A DNA stretch of 64,000 bases from Mariniflexile maritimum (GCF_009746565.1 NZ_WRPN01000002.1:62001-126000); one strand, 5' to 3'. Counted from the first letter of the stretch, positions 1 to 8,949 are shown. Numbers and translations: made by a program. Notes: generated by a model not told the origin, from the sequence alone.

Positions 1-1
1 A

Positions 2-775
2 TTAAATCCATTTGTTGAAGGCAACCAAAAAATAACCGGTTTTGAGGCAGGATATAAATTTTTAGGCGACATAATATCGGCCAACCTTAACGTATATCAT
101 ACTACGTGGGACAATAAAGTAGATTATAGCTCCAAAGATACAGATAAAGATGGTTTAGCAGATCAATTTACTAAAACAAGTCCTTTGAAACAAGTCCATA
201 TGGGTGCTGAATTAGAAGTGTTTACACGTCCTTTTGATGGATTTACTTTTAACGGCTTTGTGTCAGTAGGAGATTGGCAGTATAAAGGGAATATCACGAC
301 TAGAACTACCGATGATGCTGGTGCTGTAATTTCCGAAGGAGCCACATCATACATAGACGGTGTTAAAGTGGGTGAAGCAGCACAGTTTACAGCTGGCATT
401 AGTGCTGATTACGAAATTCTCCCCCGATTAAAAATTGGGGCAAACTGGAATCAATACGATAACTTGTACGGTGCCGCTGCTTTTGGTTCTAATGAATTTA
501 AAACAGAAAACAATCGAGGTTCAATTAAATTGCCATCATACGATACTGTAGATACTGGAATTTCATATAAAATGTTATTAGGTGAAAACGACCAAAATTC
601 ATTACAGATTCGCCTAAATGTAAACAACGTTTTTGACGAAGTTTATATTGAAAACTCAAGAGATAATATCCACGTTGATGCAGACGATGTGGCCTGGAAA
701 GGCGTGAATGTCAATAATGGGGTTTGGTTTGGTTATGGCAGGACTTGGAACTTAAGTATGCGTTACAACTTCTAA
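2..775 (+). CDS. TonB-dependent receptor, C-terminal part (5' end outside window)
   Basis: The frame is open from base 2 with no start codon in the window, so this is the 3' end of a longer gene. The visible 257 residues alternate short beta-strand-like segments with polar loops, and include NVYHTTWDNKVDY and LQIRLNVNNVFDEVYIEN. The end, WNLSMRYNF, has the terminal aromatic residue typical of outer-membrane barrels recognised by the Bam machinery. The pattern fits the barrel of a TonB-dependent receptor that imports a substrate across the outer membrane. The plug domain and TonB box, and therefore the substrate class, lie upstream of the window. A strong terminator follows directly. Confidence 0.85.
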   Translation, partial: LNPFVEGNQKITGFEAGYKFLGDIISANLNVYHTTWDNKVDYSSKDTDKDGLADQFTKTSPLKQVHMGAELEVFTRPFDGFTFNGFVSVGDWQYKGNITTRTTDDAGAVISEGATSYIDGVKVGEAAQFTAGISADYEILPRLKIGANWNQYDNLYGAAAFGSNEFKTENNRGSIKLPSYDTVDTGISYKMLLGENDQNSLQIRLNVNNVFDEVYIENSRDNIHVDADDVAWKGVNVNNGVWFGYGRTWNLSMRYNF

Positions 776-800
776 TTCTACCCAATTTTAAATAATTTTA

Positions 801-832
801 AAACCGCTTCTAAAAAAGAAGCGGTTTTTTTA
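801..832 (+). terminator. Rho-independent terminator after the receptor gene
   Basis: A perfect 10-bp stem, AAACCGCTTC paired with GAAGCGGTTT, encloses a 7-base A-rich loop and runs into a T tract. It starts 26 bases after the receptor stop codon. Confidence 0.9.
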
Positions 833-880
833 TGTTTTTAATTATTAAATTTGCTTTTTAAATTTTAAAACCTATAAATC

Positions 881-1321
881 ATGTATGAAACTGTAAAAAA
901 CCTGCACTCTTATTGGGCCTATTTGGTGCTTTTAATTTTAATTATCGCTGTTGTAAATGCCTTGTTAAAAGTGTTTGGCGATAAAGCGTATGAAGCTAAA
1001 GATTTTAGGATATCATTATTTACCCTAATTGTTTCGCACATACAATTGCTTATAGGGTTATTGCTTTATTTTGTGTCGCCCAGATTTGAGCTGTGGGGCG
1101 AAATGGGCGGTGAAGTTATGAAAAACGCCGTAGCACGCCTGTATTTGGTGGAGCATCCGTTGGTAAACATTATTGCCATTGCCTTTATTACCATTGGCTA
1201 TTCAAAACATAAAAAGAAATTAACATCGAAAGCAAAACTAAAGCCCATTGCTATTTTCTATACACTCGCTTTGGTACTATTTTTATCCAGAATACCATGG
1301 AGCGCTTGGTTAGGTAATTAA
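881..1321 (+). CDS. Small four-helix membrane protein, conserved flavobacterial type
   Basis: This 146-residue protein has four hydrophobic stretches, near residues 14-33, 45-67, 92-107 and 121-139. Histidines lie in or near helices (H9, H53, H92), and short basic loops such as KHKKKLTSKAKLK point to the cytoplasm. Relatives are sometimes labelled 'cytochrome b-like', but I see no canonical bis-histidine pattern strong enough to claim haem binding. It stands alone between two terminators and converges on leuS. Function is unknown. Coding status is well supported by the clean membrane topology and the flanking terminators. Confidence 0.7.
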   Translation: MYETVKNLHSYWAYLVLLILIIAVVNALLKVFGDKAYEAKDFRISLFTLIVSHIQLLIGLLLYFVSPRFELWGEMGGEVMKNAVARLYLVEHPLVNIIAIAFITIGYSKHKKKLTSKAKLKPIAIFYTLALVLFLSRIPWSAWLGN

Positions 1322-1348
1322 AACAAATACCAGTATTCAAATTTTAAC

Positions 1349-1386
1349 AAAAACCCCGTACGTTTAAAACACTACGGGGTTTTTTT
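1349..1386. terminator. Bidirectional terminator between convergent genes
   Basis: The 10-bp stem AAACCCCGTA / TACGGGGTTT (1351-1360 and 1373-1382) is followed by T residues on the plus strand and preceded by A residues. It can therefore serve both the 146-residue protein gene and the convergent leuS. Confidence 0.85.
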
Positions 1387-1440
1387 GCTTAAGTAGGGCA
1401 GTACCCTAGTTTGGTTTTAAAGGTTTGCGCCTGCTATAAA

Positions 1441-4400
1441 TCAGCCAACAATATTCACGATTTTTCCGGGAACAACAATCACTTTTTTTGGCAATTTGCC
1501 GGCCAATTGTTCTTGGGTTTTTTCGTGTGCCATTACTGCCTTTTCAATTTGCTGCACATTCAAGTCCATGGGCAACTCTAAAGTAAAACGCGTTTTTCCG
1601 TTGAAGGAAATGGGGTAAACCTTGCTACTCTCAACCAAATAACTGGCATCAAATTTTGGGAATGCTGCCGTTGAAATGGATGTTTGATGACCCAACATTT
1701 CCCATAATTCCTCGGCAATATGGGGCGCGTAGGGCGATAATAAAACCAGTAAAGGCTCTAAAATTTCTTTTGAAGTACATTTTTGGGCGGTTAACTCGTT
1801 AACGGCAATCATAAAGGTTGAAACCGAAGTATTGAACGAGAAATTTTCAATATCTTCCTCTACCTTTTTAATGGTTTTATGAAGTGTTTTTAAGGCTTCT
1901 TTTGAAGGTGCTTCATTAGTTACATTTAATCCATCTTCGCTAACATGCAGTTTCCATAATTTTTTAAGGAACCCATGCACGCCTGTAATACCCGCCGTAT
2001 TCCAAGGTTTGTATTGCTCTAACGGGCCTAAAAACATTTCGTAAAGGCGTAAACTATCTGCACCATAATCAACACAAATTTGGTCGGGATTGACCACGTT
2101 GTATTTGGATTTGGACATTTTTTCGACTTCGCGTTTTACTTTAAAAGTTCCGTCTTCTTCAGTAATAAATTCAGCATTTTTATACTCTTCTCTCCAATTT
2201 TTGAACGCTTCAATATCTAATTCATCGGAGGCGTTTATGAAAGAGACGTCTGTATGAAAACCATGACCAAGATTAAACGAAATATCATATCCAATAGTTT
2301 CTTCTTTTGAGGAATAAAAATCTTCCGTTTTATCCGCTAACTTTTCTATCAACTTAAATATATCCTCTGTATTTTCATCTCTAATAAAAAACCGTAAACC
2401 ACACTTATTTTCATTTTGTTTTATAAATTTTAGTCGGTCACTTGAAATAAATATTGGATTTATTTTACTTCCTTTTGCCAAAAATTCTTTTTCATTATTT
2501 TTTAGTAAACCAGGGACAACTTTCGTTACAAAAGCACTAGTCCCCAAAATCATGCCTTGGTTAATCAGTTTTTTAGCATATTCATCCACAGGCACCAAGC
2601 CTTTATCGAACAAGAATTTTTGCCAAAAACGCGAGTATAGCAAATGCCCTGTGGCATGCTCGCTGCCGCCAATGTATAAATCGACATCTTTCCAGTAATT
2701 TAAGGCTTCTTTGCTCGCAAATGCTTCGGTATTATCGGGGTCCATGTAGCGGTTAAAATACCACGAACTTCCTGCCCACCCTGGCATGGTGTTCAATTCT
2801 AATGGGTGAATGGTTTTATTGTCAATCAAGTCGTTGGAAACGACTTCATTTTTATTGGTGTCCCAAGCCCAAACGGTGGCATTGCCCAATGGTGGTTCGC
2901 CCGTTTGGGTTGGTAAATATTTTTCAACTTCCGGTAAACGAATGGGTAAATGTTTCGCATCAATCATCTGCGGCATACCATCAACATAATACACCGGAAA
3001 TGGCTCGCCCCAATAACGCTGGCGACTAAAAACGGCATCGCGCAAACGGTAATTGGTTTTGCCTTGGCCTTGGCCTAATTTTTCAAGTTCGTTAATGACT
3101 TTTTTGGTCGCTTCTTTATAGTTTAATCCGTTAAGGAAATCGCTATTGGCAATCACAACATTGTCTTTTGAAGCGTAGGCTTCTTTTGAAATATCAACCC
3201 CTTCAAAAATATTGGGGATTGGGATATTAAAATGCTTTGCAAAATCGTAATCGCGTTGGTCGCCACAAGGAACGCTCATTACCGCACCGGTTCCGTAGCC
3301 CGCCAAAACATAATCGCCAATCCAAACCGGAATGGGCTGTTTTGTAAACGGATGTTCGGCATACGCCCCTGTAAACGCGCCCGAAATGGTTTTTACATCG
3401 GCCATTCTATCGCGTTCGCTACGTTTGGCGGTTGCTAAAATGTAAGCATCAACCTCGGCTTTTTGTGCTGGGGTGGTTATTTGTGGAATTAGTTCGTGCT
3501 CGGGGGCAAGCGTCATAAATGAAACGCCGAAGATGGTATCGGGTCTTGTTGTGAACACCTCAATCCCCCTAACCCCCGAAGGGGGAATTTGCTCACTCAT
3601 TCGGAGCACATCCTTGACAGATTCTCTTTGTGATAATGCTTCTTGAATGGTTTTTAAAACACTATCTATATTTCCTAAAACCTCTTCATTTGAAAAACGA
3701 ATGACTTTATAATCATCATTTTCAAGAATTTCAGTTCGCTTTGCATCTTCATCCAATTGATTTTCATGGATTTTGCCATCTACTTCAACAATCAATTTTT
3801 TATCTAAACAAACAAAATCAACAATATAATCACCAATTAAATGCTGTTGTCTAAATTTTGCTTCTAAGTTTTTATTCCTTAGCTGTTCCCACAGTACTGC
3901 TTCTGCCTGAGTTGGATTTGCACGCATTTCCTTAGCGCGTTCCAATAACAAATGCGAATTATTTCCACCAGTCATATACCCCGCACGAGTAAGCGAACCT
4001 GCTTTCTCTTCCCCTTTGGGGAAGGATAGGATGGGGAAAAATACCGATGCACCAACCGATTTTCCAATCCAGTTGCGTTGGCTTTCCTTTAGGGAATCGG
4101 TCCAATCGATTTTTTCCAACCCTTGAAGCAAACGTTCTGCATACGCCGAAATGCGCATGCTCCATTGGGTCATTTTTTTTCTTATTACGGGATGCCCACC
4201 ACGTTCGGAAACACCATTTACAATTTCATCATTTGCCAATACCGTTCCCAATGCAGGGCACCAGTTTACTTCCGTTTCGGCTAAATACGTTAATCTATAT
4301 TGCAATAAAATTTGTTGTTGTTTTACGGTATCAAACGCCTTCCATTCTTCCGAAGAAAACGATTCGATGTTATCATCGCACACCGCATTTACGTTTGAAT

Positions 4401-4905
4401 TTCCTTCCGAAGCAAATATTTTTATCAATCCTGAAATATCTTCCGCTTTATCAACATCCTTGTTGTACCACGAATTGAACAGTTGAATGAAGATCCACTG
4501 GGTCCATTTGTAATAACTTGGGTCTGAAGTACGCACTTCCCGCGACCAATCGAATGAAAACCCAATTTGGTCCAACTGGCGCCGGTAGGTTTTAATGTTC
4601 TCTTCGGTGGTTAACGCTGGATGTTGCCCCGTTTGGATGGCATACTGTTCAGCCGGCAAACCAAAACTATCGTACCCCTGCGGATGCAATACGTTAAACC
4701 CTTTGTGGCGCTTGTAGCGTGCATAAATATCGGATGCGATGTACCCTAGTGGATGCCCCACGTGCAGGCCCGCACCACTTGGGTAGGGAAACATATCCAA
4801 CACATAAAATTTAGGTTTATCTGATATGTTTTCAGCTTTAAATGTTTGGTTTTCAGCCCAATATTTTTGCCATTTGGCTTCGATTTCGTTGAAATTGTAT
4901 GTCAT
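1441..4905 (-). CDS. leuS: Leucyl-tRNA synthetase with an inserted DUF559 nuclease-like domain
   Basis: This class I synthetase charges tRNA-Leu. It has the HIGH-type motif HVGH at residues 48-51, the editing-domain segment FTTRPDTIFG (451-460), SRQRYWGEPFP, and KMSKS at 929-933. Total length is 1154 residues; Bacteroidota LeuRS proteins are usually about 920-945. Two insertions account for the excess. Residues about 292-447 hold a complete DUF559 (Vsr-like PD-(D/E)xK) domain, placed just before the conserved editing-domain strand IEVFTTRPDT. Residues about 794-883 hold a longer, AT-rich version of the segment between GTSAFV and HTDVSFINASDELD. Neither breaks the frame, all catalytic motifs remain, and the gene is probably essential, so the enlarged protein is expected to be active. 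The start is the first ATG, giving the typical N-terminus MTYNFNEIEAKWQKYW. Confidence 0.97.
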   Translation of the reverse strand: MTYNFNEIEAKWQKYWAENQTFKAENISDKPKFYVLDMFPYPSGAGLHVGHPLGYIASDIYARYKRHKGFNVLHPQGYDSFGLPAEQYAIQTGQHPALTTEENIKTYRRQLDQIGFSFDWSREVRTSDPSYYKWTQWIFIQLFNSWYNKDVDKAEDISGLIKIFASEGNSNVNAVCDDNIESFSSEEWKAFDTVKQQQILLQYRLTYLAETEVNWCPALGTVLANDEIVNGVSERGGHPVIRKKMTQWSMRISAYAERLLQGLEKIDWTDSLKESQRNWIGKSVGASVFFPILSFPKGEEKAGSLTRAGYMTGGNNSHLLLERAKEMRANPTQAEAVLWEQLRNKNLEAKFRQQHLIGDYIVDFVCLDKKLIVEVDGKIHENQLDEDAKRTEILENDDYKVIRFSNEEVLGNIDSVLKTIQEALSQRESVKDVLRMSEQIPPSGVRGIEVFTTRPDTIFGVSFMTLAPEHELIPQITTPAQKAEVDAYILATAKRSERDRMADVKTISGAFTGAYAEHPFTKQPIPVWIGDYVLAGYGTGAVMSVPCGDQRDYDFAKHFNIPIPNIFEGVDISKEAYASKDNVVIANSDFLNGLNYKEATKKVINELEKLGQGQGKTNYRLRDAVFSRQRYWGEPFPVYYVDGMPQMIDAKHLPIRLPEVEKYLPTQTGEPPLGNATVWAWDTNKNEVVSNDLIDNKTIHPLELNTMPGWAGSSWYFNRYMDPDNTEAFASKEALNYWKDVDLYIGGSEHATGHLLYSRFWQKFLFDKGLVPVDEYAKKLINQGMILGTSAFVTKVVPGLLKNNEKEFLAKGSKINPIFISSDRLKFIKQNENKCGLRFFIRDENTEDIFKLIEKLADKTEDFYSSKEETIGYDISFNLGHGFHTDVSFINASDELDIEAFKNWREEYKNAEFITEEDGTFKVKREVEKMSKSKYNVVNPDQICVDYGADSLRLYEMFLGPLEQYKPWNTAGITGVHGFLKKLWKLHVSEDGLNVTNEAPSKEALKTLHKTIKKVEEDIENFSFNTSVSTFMIAVNELTAQKCTSKEILEPLLVLLSPYAPHIAEELWEMLGHQTSISTAAFPKFDASYLVESSKVYPISFNGKTRFTLELPMDLNVQQIEKAVMAHEKTQEQLAGKLPKKVIVVPGKIVNIVG
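3563..4034 (-). mobile_element. DUF559 domain insertion inside leuS, with palindromic ends
   Basis: In-frame insert of about 156 codons. Its core, LeuRS residues about 318-423, has the DUF559 layout: a helical start (LLLERAKEMRANPTQAE), FRQQHLIGDYIVDF, then LIVEVDGKIH. D363 and E374 are candidate catalytic residues, followed by D376 and H380. The plus-strand ends carry GC-rich palindromes: CTTCCCCTTTGGGGAAG at 4008-4024, and CCCCCGAAGGGGG at 3573-3585 next to a CCCCCT run. These are imperfect inverted copies of each other (ATCC...CCCC-AAA/GAA-GGGG). A methionine codon at 3975-3973 could start a free-standing version. Seen: domain, palindromes, preserved frame. Inferred: that it arrived as a mobile unit. 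Confidence 0.75.
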
Positions 4906-4924
4906 CTATATTCAAATCAGTTTT

Positions 4925-4995
4925 GTCATTACGAAGACGCAGGTGGAAGGAATCTTTTTGTTATAAGCAGATTGCTTCAGGTTGTTAGCAATGAC
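4925..4995. repeat. Interspersed intergenic repeat, GTCATT...CAATGAC type
   Basis: The stretch begins GTCATTACGAAGACGC and ends AGCAATGAC, so its ends are inverted, with AGATTGCTTC in between. It resembles the widespread non-coding bacterial repeat beginning GTCATTGCGAGGA and containing GAAGCAATCT. A related truncated copy lies downstream of ahcY at 18902-18935. Confidence 0.6.
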
Positions 4996-5008
4996 CAAAA
5001 TTAAAGCG

Positions 5009-5016
5009 CAAATTTA
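5009..5016 (-). promoter_or_regulatory. Candidate -7 element for leuS
   Basis: Read on the minus strand this is TAAATTTG, a match to the Bacteroidota -7 consensus TAnnTTTG, 104 bases upstream of the leuS start. No TTG is present at the usual -33 distance, so support is moderate. The interspersed repeat would lie in the leader. Confidence 0.4.
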
Positions 5017-5141
5017 CACTTTAAATAGAGAACTGTAAAACGTTTACTTCTAATAAAATTGAATTGATTTGATATGAATACCAAATAGCAACCCATTACA
5101 ATTTTGTTTTGTAATTTCGCCACTTAAAACACAACTTCGGT

Positions 5142-6053
5142 TTGATAAAAGACACAACCAAGGCCCATTTGGCACTATTAGGTGCCAACATTATTTACGG
5201 TGCCAATTATATTATTGCCAAAGGCATTATGCCCCATAAAATAGGGCCAACGGCCTTTGTTTTTTTTAGGCTTACAGGTTGTGCATTTCTTTTTTGGATG
5301 ATTAAATGGTTGTTCGTTAAAGAAAAAGTTGCCAAAAAAGACTTTTTAATGCTTGCACTTTGCGGCTTGTTTGGGGGTGCCATTAACCAACTGCTGTTTT
5401 TTCATGGGATTAATTTAACATCGCCTATTGATGCTTCCATAATAAATACCACAGCTCCTTTAATTGTTTTGGTTTTTAGTTATCTTATTTTACAAGAACG
5501 TATTACGCTAAACAAATTATTGGGCATTACTTTGGGAGGTGTTGGCGCTATATTTTTAATACTTTATGGCAACAAAGCCGTAGGGACCAGCTCTTTTTTA
5601 GGCAATTTATTTGTACTTTTAAATGCATGTAGCTATGGGCTTTACCTTGTTTTGGCAAAAACCTTAATGAAAAAATACCATGCCATAACGGTTGCCAGTT
5701 GGGTGTTTTTATTTGGGTTTTTATACGTGTTTCCGTTTGGGATTTCAGAGTTTTTAAACACCAATTTTGAAGCATTTACATTAAATACCTACTTAACCAT
5801 TGGTTACGTGGTGTTATTTACCACCTTTTTCGCCTATTTGTTTAATATTTACGCGCTTAACCATTTAGCACCTTCGGTAACAAGTAGTTATGTGTATTTG
5901 CAGCCTGTAGTTAGTTTTATTATTGTTAGTATTTTAGCGCACGTGTTTATGCAAGAAGCTTACGCACAAGATATTAATGCAGTAAAAATAGCAAGTTGTT
6001 TTCTTGTGGCAGCAGGTGTTTACATTATAAGTAAACAACAAACACAGTCTTAA
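5142..6053 (+). CDS. EamA-family (DMT superfamily) permease
   Basis: This 303-residue integral membrane protein has about ten hydrophobic helices arranged as two EamA repeats (residues about 8-140 and 150-295). Typical family segments are GANIIYGANYIIAKG, the P-I-D-A-S-I-I-N pattern after helix 3, and ITLGGVGAIFLI at the end of repeat one. EamA proteins export or import small metabolites, often amino acids; the substrate cannot be read from sequence. The start is a TTG codon at 5142, because no in-frame ATG precedes the first helix. A TAATTTCG sequence at 5112-5119 is a near match to a -7 element. Confidence 0.9.
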   Translation: MIKDTTKAHLALLGANIIYGANYIIAKGIMPHKIGPTAFVFFRLTGCAFLFWMIKWLFVKEKVAKKDFLMLALCGLFGGAINQLLFFHGINLTSPIDASIINTTAPLIVLVFSYLILQERITLNKLLGITLGGVGAIFLILYGNKAVGTSSFLGNLFVLLNACSYGLYLVLAKTLMKKYHAITVASWVFLFGFLYVFPFGISEFLNTNFEAFTLNTYLTIGYVVLFTTFFAYLFNIYALNHLAPSVTSSYVYLQPVVSFIIVSILAHVFMQEAYAQDINAVKIASCFLVAAGVYIISKQQTQS

Positions 6054-6136
6054 AGCCGATACAATAAAAAACAATCTTAAAAGTTTAAACACTATAACCG
6101 AATACTTTATTATTTTTACAGCGTTAATCCACTATT

Positions 6137-7015
6137 ATGAGCTCTTATTTTGAAAAAGTCCAAAAACGCCGATTAATTTCCTCCTATTTTTCGGTTGTTT
6201 TAAGTATTGCATTGGTATTGTTTTTATTAGGCTTGTTGGGCATGTTGGTATTAAATGCCAAAAAAGTGTCCGATCATTTTAAAGAACAGGTGGTTGTTAC
6301 CATTTATTTGAAAGAAACGGCCAAGGAAGTCGAGATAAAGCAACTTGAAAAAAGTTTGGCAATGGCCGATTATGTAAAATCGATCGAATACGTTTCAAAA
6401 GAACAAGCTGCCGAATTTTTAAAAGAAGAAAACGGTGAGGATTTTATGGATTTTGTAGGTTATAACCCTTTGCAAAACTCTATCGACGTGCATTTAAAAG
6501 CCGATTTTGTAACTTCGGAACATCTTGAAAAAATCGCGGAAGAAGCAACCTCAAAAGATTTTGTTGATGAGGTAACCTACGATAACGATTTGGTAAACCT
6601 GATGAACGAAAACGTAAAGAAAATAAGTTTTTGGGTATTGGTCATCAGTGGTATTTTTACCTTAATTGCGGTTTTACTAATCAATAGTTCCATCCGTTTG
6701 GCGGTTTATTCCAAGCGTTTTACCATAAAAACCATGCAAATGGTGGGCGCAACCAAGCAATTTATCCGTCGGCCCTTTGTTTGGAAAAGTGTTCGGTTGG
6801 GCATTATTGGTGCGGCATTGGCGTTAATAGGCATGGGCATTGTACTTTACAATCTCAACAAAACCTTCCCAGAGTTGGAACTGTTAAGCAAACCCTTTTT
6901 AGTTGTGCTGCTTTTTGCCGTGGTATTTACTTTGGGCATCATCATCACTTGGATAAGCACGCACATTGCAACCCAACGTTTCTTGAATTTGAAAACGGAT
7001 GATTTGTATTATTAA
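6137..7015 (+). CDS. ftsX: Cell division protein FtsX
   Basis: This 292-residue permease-like protein is the membrane partner of the ATPase FtsE and controls peptidoglycan hydrolases at the septum. It shows the FtsX plan: a first helix at residues about 17-40, a periplasmic FtsX_ECD with QVVVTIYLKETA and VKSIEYVSKEQA, and then three helices (about 163-185, 214-236, 249-273) with the conserved KTMQMVGATKQFIRRPF segment between them. ftsE is not in this window, which is common because the two genes are often unlinked in Bacteroidota. It leads the ftsX / DUF3098 / uppP / truB run. Confidence 0.96.
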   Translation: MSSYFEKVQKRRLISSYFSVVLSIALVLFLLGLLGMLVLNAKKVSDHFKEQVVVTIYLKETAKEVEIKQLEKSLAMADYVKSIEYVSKEQAAEFLKEENGEDFMDFVGYNPLQNSIDVHLKADFVTSEHLEKIAEEATSKDFVDEVTYDNDLVNLMNENVKKISFWVLVISGIFTLIAVLLINSSIRLAVYSKRFTIKTMQMVGATKQFIRRPFVWKSVRLGIIGAALALIGMGIVLYNLNKTFPELELLSKPFLVVLLFAVVFTLGIIITWISTHIATQRFLNLKTDDLYY

Positions 7016-7153
7016 TGCGCTGTTTAGGTATTAGGGTTTAAGTTTGTAATTCGTCTTTTCTAGTAATTCTTAAAAACAAATTACAGTTCCATTAACACAC
7101 CAGTTCTAAATAAATCTGTTAATTTGCACTAAACTATTCTACGGAAATACATC

Positions 7154-7420
7154 ATGGGAGAAAAAAAACAAAAAGAAGCCTCAAAAAGTGTTTTTATTTT
7201 TGGGAAGAAAAACTATAAATTCATGTTTATAGGATTGGCATGCATAGCCTTGGGTTTTATTTTAATGTCGGGCGGTGGCAGCGACAACCCCAACGTTTTT
7301 AACCCCGAAATATTTAGCTGGAGACGCATTAGGTTGGCACCTACCTTGGTATTGATTGGCTTCGCACTTCAAATTTATGCCATTTTATTAAACCCAAAAC
7401 AATCAAATTCCGAAAACTAA
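7154..7420 (+). CDS. DUF3098 family membrane protein
   Basis: This 88-residue protein has a polar start, two transmembrane helices (residues about 26-43 and 57-77) and a short loop with the conserved pattern MSGGGSDNPNVFNPEIFSW followed by RRIRLAPTLV. These are hallmarks of DUF3098, a Bacteroidota family of unknown role. Its position between ftsX and uppP suggests a link to envelope growth or division, which is inference from neighbourhood only. The start ATG is followed by a lysine-rich N-terminus typical of the family. Confidence 0.88.
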   Translation: MGEKKQKEASKSVFIFGKKNYKFMFIGLACIALGFILMSGGGSDNPNVFNPEIFSWRRIRLAPTLVLIGFALQIYAILLNPKQSNSEN

Positions 7421-7459
7421 ATTACAAAGCGTTTTTGGCTTTTCTTAGTTGTAATTTGA

Positions 7460-7467
7460 TATTTTTG
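7460..7467 (+). promoter_or_regulatory. Candidate -7 element immediately before uppP
   Basis: TATTTTTG matches TAnnTTTG and ends only four bases before the uppP ATG at 7472. A TTG lies 22 bases upstream of it (7435-7437). If used, transcription would begin at or next to the start codon, giving a nearly leaderless mRNA. Confidence 0.4.
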
Positions 7468-7471
7468 CCCC

Positions 7472-8257
7472 ATGGATACATTACAGGCTATTGTTTTAGC
7501 GATTATTGAAGGCATCACCGAGTTTTTACCGGTTTCTTCAACAGGGCACATGATTGTGGCATCCTCCTTTTTCGGGATTGCCCACGACGATTTCACAAAA
7601 CTTTTCACCATTGTCATTCAATTAGGCACCATCATGTCGGTTATTGTGCTGTATTTCAAGCGATTTTTTCAAAGTCTCGATTTCTACTTCAAATTATTGG
7701 TTGCTTTTATTCCGGCGGTAATTTTAGGCTTATTGTTTAGCGATGCCATAGATGGTTTGTTGGAAAACCCCATTACCGTTGCCATTTCTTTAATTTTAGG
7801 CGGTTTTTTATTGTTGAAGGTGGACGACTGGTTTGGTAACGAAGAAGGCACCGAAATATCCTATTTAACCGCTTTAAAAATTGGTTTTTTTCAGTGTTTG
7901 GCCATGATTCCGGGCGTTTCAAGAAGTGGCGCCAGTATTGTTGGCGGCATGACGCAAAAATTGTCGCGCACCGTAGCGGCCGAATTTTCCTTTTTTCTGG
8001 CCATTCCAACCATGTTGGGCGCCACCGTAAAAAAGAGTTACGATTATTACAAAGCAGGTTTTGAATTGTCGCACGACCAAGTAAACCTTCTTATTATTGG
8101 CAATGTTGTGGGCTTTATTGTGGCGCTAATTGCTATCAAATCCTTCATAAATTATCTTAGCAAACACGGTTTCAAGCTATTTGGTTATTACCGCATTATT
8201 GCCGGAGCGGTTATTTTATGCATCCATTTCTTCATACAAAAACTAACCATTATTTAA
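7472..8257 (+). CDS. uppP: Undecaprenyl-diphosphatase (BacA/UppP)
   Basis: This 261-residue polytopic membrane enzyme dephosphorylates undecaprenyl diphosphate, regenerating the lipid carrier for peptidoglycan and surface polysaccharide synthesis. Both signature motifs are intact: [16 protein letters not shown] (residues 11-26, with E13 and E17) and PGVSRSGAS (147-155). Length is normal. Its stop codon overlaps the truB ATG by one base (TAATG), so the two are probably translated as a coupled pair. Loss of activity would affect wall synthesis and bacitracin tolerance, a known property of the family. Confidence 0.97.
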   Translation: MDTLQAIVLAIIEGITEFLPVSSTGHMIVASSFFGIAHDDFTKLFTIVIQLGTIMSVIVLYFKRFFQSLDFYFKLLVAFIPAVILGLLFSDAIDGLLENPITVAISLILGGFLLLKVDDWFGNEEGTEISYLTALKIGFFQCLAMIPGVSRSGASIVGGMTQKLSRTVAAEFSFFLAIPTMLGATVKKSYDYYKAGFELSHDQVNLLIIGNVVGFIVALIAIKSFINYLSKHGFKLFGYYRIIAGAVILCIHFFIQKLTII

Positions 8258-8949
8258 TGACTGTTCAAGATTATCAATCGGGGCAGGTCCTTTTAATTGA
8301 CAAACCACTGCATTGGACCTCTTTTCAGGTAGTCAATAAAATGCGTTGGGAAATCAGGCAAGCCTTCAACCTAAAAAAAATTAAAGTGGGCCATGCCGGT
8401 ACCTTAGACCCGCTTGCAACCGGTTTACTGATTATTTGTACGGGAAAAATGACCAAGGAAATTGATACGTTTCAAGCACAAATTAAAGAATACACAGGCA
8501 CCATTGTTTTAGGAAGCACCACGCCTTCATTCGATTTGGAAACTGAAATTAACGAAAGCTTTCCAACAGGCCACATTACTGAAGCGTTGATAAAAGAAAC
8601 AGCCAACCAGTTTACGGGTGAGATTATGCAATTTCCACCCGTGTTTTCAGCGATAAAAAAAGATGGGAAACGGCTTTACGAATTTGCAAGAGCTGGTGAA
8701 GCAGTTGAAATTTCGGCAAGAACGGTTACCATTGAAACCTTTGAAATAACGCATATTGATAACATGAAAATCGATTTTCGGGTGGTATGCAGCAAAGGCA
8801 CCTACATCCGGTCGTTGGCCAACGATTTTGGCAAAGCACTGCAATCGGGCGCGCATTTATCGGCGTTAAGGCGTACCAAAATTGGCGATTTTGATGTAAA
8901 AGATGCCGTTTCAATTGAAACCTTTATTGAAAATATTTCTTCGGAATAA
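8257..8949 (+). CDS. truB: tRNA pseudouridine(55) synthase TruB
   Basis: This enzyme isomerises uridine 55 in the T-loop of tRNAs to pseudouridine. With the ATG at 8257 the protein is 230 residues. It has the TruB signature GHAGTLDPLATG at 45-56, with catalytic D51, plus QFPPVFSAIKKDGKRLYE and CSKGTYIRSLANDFG further on. An upstream in-frame ATG at 8218 lies inside uppP and would add 13 non-conserved residues, so the one-base overlap start is preferred. It is the last gene of the ftsX-truB run. Confidence 0.97.
   Translation: MTVQDYQSGQVLLIDKPLHWTSFQVVNKMRWEIRQAFNLKKIKVGHAGTLDPLATGLLIICTGKMTKEIDTFQAQIKEYTGTIVLGSTTPSFDLETEINESFPTGHITEALIKETANQFTGEIMQFPPVFSAIKKDGKRLYEFARAGEAVEISARTVTIETFEITHIDNMKIDFRVVCSKGTYIRSLANDFGKALQSGAHLSALRRTKIGDFDVKDAVSIETFIENISSE

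Noticed and set aside
3232-4486. Several plus-strand frames opposite leuS
   Set aside because: They are antisense shadows of a strongly conserved synthetase gene.
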